From Megaleporinus macrocephalus (lineage: Eukaryota > Chordata > Actinopteri > Characiformes > Anostomidae), in NCBI GenBank assembly GCA_021613375.1, contig CM038719.1:5790390-5854389 (forward strand): DNA of 64,000 nucleotides. The letters run 5' to 3'. The stretch's first letter is position 1. The number at the start of each line of letters is the position of its first letter. The position numbers were made by a program, and so were the translations under genes. Under the pieces are notes generated by a model. That model ran no database searches, was not told the DNA's origin, and was given only the letters and a program-made list of their open reading frames with translations. This document shows positions 12,801 through 20,960 of the stretch, piece by piece.

Positions 12801-13082
12801 CTTCACCTACCTGTGTACAGGTAAACTGTAACACCACCTTCACCTACCTGTGTACAGGTAAACTGTAACACCACCTTCACCTACCTGTGTACAGGTAAAC
12901 TGTAACACTACCTTCACCTACCTGTGTACAGGTAAACTGTAACACTACCTGTATTCCTTACAATGACTGTCACTACACTCTCTTTACTAAATGAGACACC
13001 TTCTCACCTTCTTCTTCGGGACATCGTCCTCCAGGTCCAGCTCCCCGCCTCCGTCTTCAAACGTGACTTTTCTTTTAGACAT
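3167..13082 (-). CDS. cd2bp2: CD2 cytoplasmic tail-binding protein 2 (U5 snRNP 52K, GYF domain)
   Basis: CD2BP2 binds proline-rich ligands and helps assemble the U5 snRNP; in T cells it binds the CD2 tail. Coding exons (minus): 13082-13008, 11615-11483, 8762-8605, 8421-7836, 5647-5562 and 3277-3167. All junctions are AG/GT and in phase, giving 382 residues (human 341). The N terminus carries KVTF (5-8), the PP1-docking RVxF motif known in the family. Residues about 26-70 are acidic, and [11 protein letters not shown] spans the exon 4/5 join. Exon 5 is Lys/Glu-rich and longer than in mammals. The C terminus is a complete GYF domain (about 320-382): W324, Y326, W328, GPF 338-340, W348 and GYF 352-354. 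The start is the first ATG after a TTTTTCAG acceptor. Introns 3, 2 and 1 hold the large 20-, 37- and 66-bp arrays. Identification is very secure. Confidence 0.97.
3400..3680. repeat. Dispersed repeat inside the last cd2bp2 intron
   Basis: Two segments recur in the window. The piece around 3460-3555 (GGAGGGATACATGCAG onwards) recurs at 5050-5150. The piece 3550-3675 (TGGAGACCCCTGGTTCCC) recurs at 46,390-46,510. They look like parts of one degenerate transposon family. Confidence 0.5.
3765..4340 (+). mobile_element. MITE-like element, copy 1 of a three-copy family
   Basis: Bases from about 3890 (CACGGCTTGTTCCCGCC) to about 4265 are nearly identical to 57,110-57,450 and match the inverse of 55,500-55,930. 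Ends contain TTTGAGACAGACCC / GTCTCAAAACC. No transposase is present, so it is non-autonomous. It lies in the last cd2bp2 intron. Confidence 0.6.
4380..4905 (+). pseudogene. Tc1-like transposase fragments (two partial copies)
   Basis: The first fragment (about 4480-4620) keeps IFQQDTAT and, frameshifted, [15 protein letters not shown], which recall the QQDN and PDLNPIE catalytic blocks of Tc1 elements. A second, shorter copy of the same region lies at about 4780-4890. Both are interrupted and non-functional, within a cd2bp2 intron. Confidence 0.5.
5825..6110 (+). mobile_element. Partial copy of the GTGGTCCTGTGGGGGTCCTG foldback element
   Basis: It contains the family blocks CACCACGTCAGTGTCACTGC, CTGATCATTAAAGAACAG and AGAATCAGATGAACTACAG. 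The full element with long inverted ends is at 13,150-13,740. This copy is one arm only. Confidence 0.6.
6820..6866. repeat. (TA)n microsatellite
   Basis: About 20 TA dinucleotides follow an A-rich AAATAAA stretch. This is intronic to cd2bp2. Confidence 0.9.
6866..7545. mobile_element. Possible short DNA transposon with GATCGGC-type ends
   Basis: TGATCGGCCGATATTTCTCC at the left and TGATCGGCGATCGGAATGGG / GCCGATCGGTCC at the right suggest matching ends of one element of about 680 bp. Boundaries and class are not settled. Confidence 0.3.
7640..7690. repeat. (AAT)n/(ATT)n microsatellite
   Basis: AATAATAAT runs into ATTATTATT, giving a small self-complementary tract in a cd2bp2 intron. Confidence 0.85.
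8949..10790 (+). repeat. 20-bp minisatellite, about 90 copies, matching a Pol III A-box
   Basis: The unit is GGTGGTGTAGTGGTTAGTAC, with C/T variation at the last position, repeated over about 1.84 kb. TGGTGTAGTGG in each unit matches the tRNA-type A-box, and the last unit continues directly into a SINE whose own A-box is the same sequence. The array lies in cd2bp2 intron 3 and is antisense to that gene. The segment 9,170-9,430 has many small insertions and deletions, which may be sequencing error. Confidence 0.95.
10783..11040 (+). mobile_element. tRNA-derived SINE
   Basis: It has an A-box TGGTGTAGTGG at 10783-10793 and a B-box-like GGTTGGATTCC at 10826-10836, 33 bases apart as in tRNA promoters. 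The body contains GTTCCTCCGGGTACTCCGGT and TTTCCTCCCACAGTCCAAAC, which are typical of a very common fish SINE family. The tail ends near GATAAAGGGGAAGG. A relative on the other strand is at 47,376-47,525. Confidence 0.75.
11750..11840 (+). repeat. Dispersed repeat (TTTCATGA..TGGACCAATAGAAATGCTC)
   Basis: The same block appears at 25,495-25,620 and, reversed, at about 45,590-45,640 in the 3' UTR of the PHETA-like gene. Family and full length are unknown. Confidence 0.45.
11856..12951. repeat. 37-bp minisatellite, about 29 copies
   Basis: The unit begins GTAAACTGTAACAC and ends CACCTACCTGTGTACAG on the + strand; variants are CTACC/CCACC/CTGGC. In the sense direction of cd2bp2 (minus) every unit contains ACACAG|GTAGGTG, a good splice-donor match. 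It fills cd2bp2 intron 2 between exons 13082-13008 and 11615-11483. A patch at 11,980-12,110 is disturbed by small indels. Confidence 0.95.
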
Positions 13083-13149
13083 TCTGAAAAACAAAGTAAC
13101 AACTGCCTGAAGATCCTGACTGACAGTAGTGATTCATGCTGGCGGCATA

Positions 13150-13740
13150 TGTACCGTATATGTTTTCTATATACTTTATTACTCTGTTCTTTAATGATCA
13201 GGACCCCCACAGGACCACCACAGAGCAGATACTATTAGAGAGGTGGGTCATTCTCAACACTGCAGTGACACTGACGCTGCGCTGGTGTGATGCAGGAGTG
13301 TTTAAACACTGTGTCCACTCACTGTCCACTCTATTAGACACTCCTACTACTTGCTGGTCCACCTTGTAGATGGAAAGTCAGAGACAGTAGCTCATCTGCT
13401 GCTGCACAGTTTGTGTTCCTCTAGTTCTTCATCAGTGGACACAGGACGCCGCCCACAGGACACTGCTGTCTGGATAGTTTTGGTTGGTGGATGATTCTCA
13501 GTCCAGCAGCAGCTCTGCTGTGTCTGATCCACTCACACCAGCACAACACACACTAACATACCACCATGTCTGTGTCACTGCAGTGCTGAGAATGACCTCC
13601 CTAATAGTATCTGCTCTGTGGTGGTCCTGTGGGGGTCCTGATCATTAAAGAACAGAGTAATAAAGTATAAAGAGAATCAGATGAACTACAGTCTTTAAGT
13701 GGAGCTCCTACATGGTCAGTGGCAATGTAGCCCACACACC
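13150..13740. mobile_element. Foldback element with long inverted ends (most complete copy)
   Basis: The left arm (about 13,160-13,270, ACTCTGTTCTTTAATGATCA, GCAGTGACACTGACG) is the reverse complement of the right arm (about 13,560-13,690). The centre carries CACTGCTGTCTGGATAGTTT and similar blocks. It has no coding capacity. Related copies lie at 5,825, 30,765, 41,880, 49,720, 51,280 and 52,370. It sits in the first cd2bp2 intron. Confidence 0.75.
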
Positions 13741-14441
13741 TTGACCTCCTCTAATCTTCATGCTCCAGCTAGATCATTTAACTGTGGAACCATCTGTCCA
13801 AAGACCACTGTTCCAGAAGTTCTTCTTCTTACATCTCACTGTCTTGCTCTTGTGCTGAACTTGCTGGTCTGACCTGATCATGTGGGCTGTTGATTTAACT
13901 GTTGTGTTCTGGAACGGCTGACTTCTTAGTCTTCCATCCAATCCGTATGCATCTACAACCTTCTACCTGATGGCCTCAGAGAGCTGGTGGGTGGTTGGTA
14001 GGTTGGTTAGATGGATGGATTATTGATCCTAAAGGAAATTTACCTTTCCCTACAATAACCAAGAGCAAACCTAACTGAACGTTTAAGGTATTAATGGTGC
14101 TCCTCCTAAATCCTAACTATCATAAACAACATCTCAGACACCAGGCAGTGTATTCATATCCGTGTACTGTAATAACTTTAAAGGTGGACGTCTGGTTCCA
14201 TTCACCACCACTGTGAACAGTCCTGATTCCTCTAGAAGGGAGCAGTTCACACCAAACCTGCAGAAATTTTGGAAAATCGGTGCAGTTTCCCTTTAACTTC
14301 ACAGCAGGTAGCAACTAAATTAATTTCCTTTACATGTTTGGTTTGTGTAGGTTATCAAACCCCTGCAGCAGCACCAAGAACAAGACATATATAAACTATA
14401 TGACCAGTGACTGAAGTTAGCGTCCTATTCTACTTTTCAGA

Positions 14442-17428
14442 TTCCACCTTAAACAGCACAGCAGTTACATTCTAGCACCTCAGTTAGCTTCTTATTCCAG
14501 CTTCAATTCCCTGTTCCACCTTAAATGGTGCAGCAGTTGGGTTCTGGCACCTTAGCCACCTAGGATTCGAATAAGAAGCTAACTGAGGTGCTATAATGTA
14601 ATTGCTGCACCATTTAAGGTGGAACGAGGAATTTAAATAAGAAGCTAACTGAGGTGCTATAATGTAACTGCTGCACTATTTAAGGTGGAACGGGGAATTC
14701 AAATAAAAAGCTGCACCATTTAAGGTGGAACAGGGAATTGGAATAAGAAGCTAACTGAGGTGCTATAATGTAATTGCTGTCATATTTAAGGTGGAACGGG
14801 GAATTCAAATAAGAAGCTAACTGAGGTGCTATAATGTAACTGCTGCACCATTTAAGGTGGAATGAGGAATTCTAATAAGAAGCTGCACCATTTAAGGTGG
14901 AACGGGGAATTTAAATAAGAAGCTAACTGAGGTGCTATAATGTAACTGCTGTGCTATTTAAGGTGGAACGAGGAATTCAAATAAGAAGCTAACTGAGGTG
15001 CTATAATGTAACTGCTGCACCATTTAAGGTGGAACGAGGAATTCAAATAAGAAGCTAACTGAGGTGCTATAATGTAACTGCTGTCGTATTTAAGGTGGAA
15101 CGAGGAATTCAAATAAGAAGCTAACTGAGGTGCTATAATGTAACTGCTGTCATATTTAAGGTGGAACAGGGAATTCAAATAAGAAGCTAACTGAGGTGCT
15201 ATAATGTAACTGCTGCACCATTTAAGGTGGAACGGGGAATTCAAATAAGAAGCTAACTGAGGTGCTATAATGTAACTGCTGTCATATTTAAGGTGGAACG
15301 GGGAATTCAAATAAGAAGCTAACAGAGGTGCTATAATGTAACTGCTGTCGTATTTAAGGTGGAATGGGGAATTCAAATAAGAAGCTAACTGAGGTGCTAT
15401 AATGTAACTGCTGCACCATTTAAGGTGGAACGGGGAATTTGAATAAGAAGCTAACTGAGGTGCTATAATGTAACTGCTGTGCTATTTAAGGTGGAACGAG
15501 GAATTCAAATAAGAAGCTAACTGAGGGGCTATAATGTAACTGCTGTCGTATTTAAGGTGGAACGAGGAATTCAAATAAGAAGCTAACTGAGGTGCTATAA
15601 TGTAACTGCTGTCGTATTTAAGGTGGAACGAGGAATTCAAATAAGAAGCTAACTGAGGTGCTATAATGTAACTGCTGCACCATTTAAGGTGGAACGAGGA
15701 ATTCAAATAAGAAGCTAACTAAGGGGCTATAATGTAACTGCTGTCGTATTTAAGGTGGAACGAGGAATTCAAATAAGAAGCTAACTGAGGTGCTATAATG
15801 TAACTGCTGTGCTATTTAAGGTGGAACGAGGAATTCTAATAAGAAGCTAACTGAGGTGCTATAATGTAACTGCTGTCATATTTAAGGTGGAACGAGGAAT
15901 TCTAATAAGAAGCTAACTGAGGTGCTATAATGTAACTGCTGCACCATTTAAGGTGGAACGAGGAATTCAAATAAGAAGCTAACTGAGGTGCTATAATGTA
16001 ACTGCTGCACCATTTAAGGTGGAACGAGGAATTCAAATAAGAAGCTAACTGAGGTGCTATAATGTAACTGCTGCACCATTTAAGGTGGAACGAGGGAATT
16101 CAAATAAGAAGCTAACTGAGGTGCTATAATGTAACTTGCTGTCGTATTTAAGGTGGAACGAGGAATTCAAATAACGAAGCTAACTGAGGTGCTATAATGG
16201 TAACTGCTGCCTCATATTTTAAGGTGGAACTGGGAATTCTAATAAGAAGCTAACTGAGGTGCTCTAATGTAACTGCTGTCGTATTAAGGTGGACGAGGAA
16301 TTCAAATAAGAAGCTAACTGAGGGGGCTATAATGTAACTGCTGTCGTATTTAAGGTGGAACGGGGAATTCTAATAAAAGCTAACCTGAGGTGCTATAATG
16401 TAACTGCTGTCATATTTAAGGTGGAACGAGGAATTCTAATAAGAAGCTAACTGAGGTGCTATAATGTAACTGCTGCACCATTTAAGGTGGAACGAGGAAT
16501 TCAAATAAGAAGCTAACTGAGGTGCTATAATGTAACTGCTGCACCATTTAAGGTGGAACGAGGAATTCAAATAAGAAGCTAACTGAGGTGCTATAATGTA
16601 ACTGCTGCACTATTTAAGGTGGAACGAGGAATTCAAATAAGAAGCTAATTGAGGTGCTATAATGTAACTCTGCCTGTCGTATTTAAGGTGAACGAGGAAT
16701 TAAATAAGAAGCTAACTGAGGTGCTATAATGTAACTGCTGTCATATTAAGGGTGGAACGGGGATTTCAATAAGAAGCTAACTGAGGTGCTATAATGTAAC
16801 TGCTGTCGTATTTAAGGTGGGATGACGAGGAATTCAAATAAGAAGCTAACTGAGGGGCTATAATGTAACTGCTGTCGTATTTAAGGTGGAACGAGGAATC
16901 AAATAAGAAGCTAACTGAGGTGCTAAAATGTAACTGCTGTCGTATTTAAGGTGGAACGAGGAATTCAAATAAGAAGCAAAACTGAGGTGCTATAATGTTA
17001 ATGCTAACTGCTGCACCATTTAAGGTGGAACGGGGAATTCTAATAAGAAGCTAACTGAGGTGCTATAATGTAACTGCTGTCGTATTTAAGGTGGAACGAG
17101 GAATTCAAATAAGAAGCTAACTGAGGGGCTATAATGTAACTGCTGTCGTATTTAAGGTGGAACGAGGAATTCAAATAAGAAGCTAACTGAGGTGCTAAAA
17201 TGTAACTGCTGTCGTATTTAAGGTGGAACGAGGAATTCAAATAAGAAGCTAACTGAGGTGCTATAATGTAACTGCTGCACCATTTAAGGTGGAACGAGGA
17301 ATTCAAATAAGAAGCTAACTGAGGTGCTATAATGTAACTGCTGTCGTATTTAAGGTGGAACGAGGAATTCAAATAAGAAGCTAACTGAGGTGCTATAATG
17401 TAACTGCTGTCGTATTTAAGGTGGACTG
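14442..17428. repeat. 66-bp satellite, about 43 direct copies, starting with an inverted copy
   Basis: The unit contains GTAACTGCTGCACCATTTAA, GGTGGAACGAGGAATTCAAA and TAAGAAGCTAACTGAGGTGC. CACCAT alternates with TCGTAT or TCATAT. From 14,564 to 17,428 all copies point the same way. The first 120 bases (14,442-14,560) hold about 1.7 copies in the opposite direction, so the array starts at a strand switch. Because 66 is a multiple of three, long open frames arise that are not genes. It lies between the likely non-coding exon 1 and exon 2 of cd2bp2. Indel-rich patches at 16,090-16,950 may be assembly errors. Confidence 0.95.
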
Positions 17429-17710
17429 GGGGGAATCAAAAAAGAAATAAACTAACAAGAAAACCGAAGTTAATGATATTAAACTGGTTGAAACATAAGG
17501 GTATAAAATCTGTGTCAGTCATTAGCAAACTGTGCTAAGCTAACGTTAAAGTAACACCATTAAGTGGCCTCGTCGTGCAGTTTTAGTGATTATTTACTCC
17601 GAAATGAACAGCACACAGTTTCAGATGGATAATATAATCTCGCTGAGACGTGTAACAAATAAAAACAGCGCTTTATTTTATTTTTATGAGGCAGAAAACG
17701 TGTTGTTTAC

Positions 17711-17810
17711 CTGCTTAAGCTGCTGCTGCGTTTTCCCTCTGCGCCATTCAACTACAGGACTGAAGCGCCGCCCACTGTCTTACCGAGCCGCGCTCCTCAC
17801 AGCGCCGCCT
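17711..17810 (-). other. cd2bp2: Probable non-coding exon 1 and promoter of cd2bp2
   Basis: Reading the minus strand, the CpG-rich sequence of about 17,820-17,715 ends in TTAAGCAG followed by GTAAACA, a good splice donor at 17,711/17,710. The next acceptor in this direction is the one 1 base before the cd2bp2 ATG. The CG-rich 17,740-17,825 would be the promoter and transcription start. There is no TATA box. The exact start is not visible. Confidence 0.5.
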
Positions 17811-18004
17811 GCCGGACACTCCGCGCACTGACCACTTTTTATTAACACTTATTATTTAATCTGTATTTTAATTAGAGTTCTTTAAAACAAATATTTTTGT
17901 ATGTTTCACATTTGTTTCCTGGCACCTTCATCTCTCTTTAAGAAAAAAATATAACTATAGAGTAACTTGCTTTATCTTCTGCTACATCAATTTATATTAA
18001 TATA

Positions 18005-18047
18005 ATATATTAATTAATATAATATATTAATTAATATAATATATTAC
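18005..18047. repeat. TTAATATAATATA tandem repeat
   Basis: About three copies of a 17-bp AT-only unit. Confidence 0.7.
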
Positions 18048-18232
18048 TGTCCCCTCCAGCTCTGAGGACATAGGGATCACAGGAACACACAATATGAGAA
18101 AAGCTGGGGACATTTCAGAAGGCTGCTCACGTTTCACTCAAATGCCACAGGGTGGCAGCATTTCACCTTTTTTTAGAAAGACCAGGAGAGAATATAAGAT
18201 GGACAATTAGGGTCCAAGTTATTGAGCTTCAA

Positions 18233-19248
18233 GGGCGTAGGAGGGGGTCTGACATTGGGGGGGACACATTTGCTAATATGAATCAAAGCCCACCCTAAAT
18301 ATTACCTATAAGCTGATTCCACTGTAGGTAAGGTAGTAAATCACTGTATGTAGTGACGTAAAACAACATCTGTGGAATTACAGTAAATAAATAAATAAAT
18401 AAACAAAATATAACATTATCTGTACATCTGTTTATTATTAGATCAATCCAATTAAAGATCACTTTACAAACTAAACTAAACAAGATACTCCACATTACAT
18501 GGTACTGTTAAATTATACATTCAGTGTCTGGATTATATACATATATAACCAAAACAATTTTTATTTTTTTTGGTGGTATGATGCTGAAATGAAATGATAA
18601 AGAAATGTATATTAAGGTTTCCTGACTAGACTAGACTAACATTAATGTTACACAGTAAGGCTGTGTCCCAAACAGCACCCTCTAATACATTACATACTGC
18701 ACTACTGACAGCACTAACGATGGTGTCATTTTATTTATTATTCATTTATTTATTTTATTTATTATATTTTATTATTTATGTATGTAGTGTAGTAGCAGTC
18801 TGCAGTTTGGGGCGTGGCCAGAGAGTAATGTAACGTTTCAGAGTGCTTTCTGACTAAAGTTAATATAAACGTTAGCTAACCCAAACCTAGTCTGTTACCA
18901 TAACAACACATTATACTAAAGCTGTTTTATTGTAGTATATATTGTGGTCGTTGCTGTTTATTGCTCTCATCACTGACCACACGTTTAAAGCTGGGGCGAC
19001 ACTCCAAGCTGCGACTGCATGATATTTCTGAACAGGCATCTCAATATAAGCCTTAACACAGTGAAAGACCCAGACCACCTAACAACCAGAGCCCGTTGCC
19101 AACAACAAACACAGTGTGTGAACTGCGTGCGCTGCCAAAATGTGCTTTTAAAATAAAAGTGTTTTTAAACAGTTTCTGCTTTTTTGGGTGGGACAAATTC
19201 TGTTTCTGATATTGGGTGGGACACGACCCCCCACCCGGTTCCTACGCC
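18233..19248. mobile_element. Non-autonomous DNA transposon with GGGCGTAGGA ends
   Basis: The left end GGGCGTAGGAGGGGGTCTGA and the right end, ACGACCCCCCACCCGGTTCC followed by TACGCC, are inverted relative to each other. Each is followed inward by a GGTGGGACA-type block. The 1-kb interior has no transposase, so it is a deletion derivative or MITE. Confidence 0.5.
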
Positions 19249-19579
19249 AACGTTCAGCTTTGCTGACATATCCAGCTTTAAAACCTTTTAATAAGGTGTT
19301 GAGCCACCAGAACAGCTTCATTGCACACTGCTGGAACGTCCTTCTTCCAAAAGATGCTTCTTTAACTGGTGGATTTAAAGAAACGATGTGGAAAATGACG
19401 TAACCTTTCAAATTCACTCTTAATTTTTATACCTGAAATTTTTATACCTGTCGGTGCAGAGAATTGAACCAACAACCTTCCAGTTTCAAGGCGTTTGCTG
19501 TGAAACTCTGGGTTGTAGAGAAAGTCAGAAGTGTTTTGATGCATAACGCAGTAAATTTTATTCTTATTATGTTTATACT

Positions 19580-19738
19580 TGTTTTGATATCAGGTGTGGA
19601 CCAGAGGAGGGTGGGTTCCTCTTTCGGAGTCTGGTTCCTCTCAAGGTTTCGTCCTCTTGACCTGAGGGAATTTTTCTTGCCAGTATCGCCCCCTGGGGGT
19701 CCATAAATCTGCTTTGTGATATTAATAAATAAACCTTA
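19580..19738 (+). repeat. Conserved tail of a fish retroposon
   Basis: TCTGGTTCCTCTCAAGGTTT, AATTTTTCTTGCCAGTATCG and TCTGCTTTGTGATATTAATA recall a conserved 3' module shared by several fish SINE/LINE families. The body upstream is not recognisable. Confidence 0.4.
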
Positions 19739-19744
19739 ACCTTT

Positions 19745-20035
19745 ACAGTGTTGGTGAATGGAACCAGACATCCACCTTTAAAATCTCTTCGGTCTGGATG
19801 TTGGGGAAGCAGCTATGTGACCAGAAGGTTGCCGGTTCGATTCCCTGAACTGAGGGGACACGACGGGAGAACCTTAGTGCAAGGTACCAAACCCTCACCA
19901 GCTGCCTGGGTGCTGTGGATATGGCTGCCCACCATTCTGGGCAAGGGTGCTCACTGCCCCCTAGTGTGTGTATGTGTGTGTGAGTTTACTAGTTTATTAG
20001 CACAGATGGACTGAATCTGGATAGATAAATACTTC
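19745..20035 (+). mobile_element. tRNA-derived SINE (second family)
   Basis: A GGTTCGATTCC B-box at about 19,833-19,843 is followed by CAGCTGCCTGGGTGCTGTGG and GGCTGCCCACC, then the tail CACTGCCCCCTAGTGTGTGT. This tail, reversed, is the building block of the array at 44.3-45.3 kb. It lies between cd2bp2 and mylpf. Confidence 0.7.
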
Positions 20036-20707
20036 TAACAGTGACCTGGGTGCCTGAAGAGAAAGTTCTCAGCTTCTTCTCAGCCAGCATGTATGGACAG
20101 ACGCAGAGGTACGAAAGATAAGTTTGCTTTATTCACAGTTTTCTCTCTTTTTATTGGTTACAGAAGAGTTGGTGACACAACAGAGCAAAGACCAGGCGAG
20201 GCCAGAAAAGGAGCAGATGGACTACACGAGACACGGAGGAGGGGAGAGAGGGAGAGAAGAAGGAAATGGTTTCTTTCCATCGCCGCTCTCCACTCCTCTC
20301 CAGATCATCCCTTTTTCTCTCTCCCTCGCTGACGAGCCAGCCATCGCTTTTAGGAGGCCGGGCCTTCGCCATCACGACTTTCCTTTTCTTTCCTCCCCTC
20401 TCAGGATTTTCCTAGCCATGGGGTCGGAGAACGAGGCGATGGGTTCTGTCCCCAGTTTAGAGAGCGAGCAGCTCTGTCTGACCAAACTAATCAGCTGTTG
20501 CAGCCAAGACAGTGAGGCCTAAAGCGAGGCTAGGCTAGCCTAACTGAGTACAGAGGCGTGGCCAGCCTTAGCTTTCATGTATGCTAATGTAGCATGTGGC
20601 TAATGGTGTTATATGGTCAGAGAGTGGTCAGAGGAGTAGAACGGACAGGAAAGAAAGAAAGAGAGAGAGAGAGAGAAGGAGAGAAGGAGATGATGTTAAA
20701 AGATCGT

Positions 20708-20713
20708 TTTATT
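20708..20713 (-). terminator. mylpf: Poly(A) signal of mylpf
   Basis: TTTATT on + reads AATAAA in the gene direction, about 250 bases past the stop, a usual 3' UTR length for this gene. A second AATAAA near 20,128-20,133 would give a longer 3' UTR. Confidence 0.6.
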
Positions 20714-20960
20714 GAAAACAATCCCGATTCCCCAACGATGGACACCACGGATATTAGCCTCTCCTGGGTCGGAGTCTCTGGGAGACGAGTCTTTGCTTGT
20801 TTCGGTGAATGTTTGAAGAGGAGACATGGAGGGAACAAGTGCTGGAGAGTAACAAAAGAGAGGAAGGAGGGACGACGGAGGACAGACTGGGAGGGCAAAG
20901 CAGTGAGGGACGCAATGGCATCGCTTCTTTCTTTCTTTTCTCAGAGCCGTCTTTCGCGCC

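Noticed and set aside
14954..17372. Open frames with repeated NSSFHLK units
   Set aside because: Shadow of the 66-bp satellite in the first cd2bp2 intron.
8949..17428. CRISPR-like arrays
   Set aside because: Repeats are directly joined with no unique spacers, and the host is a vertebrate.
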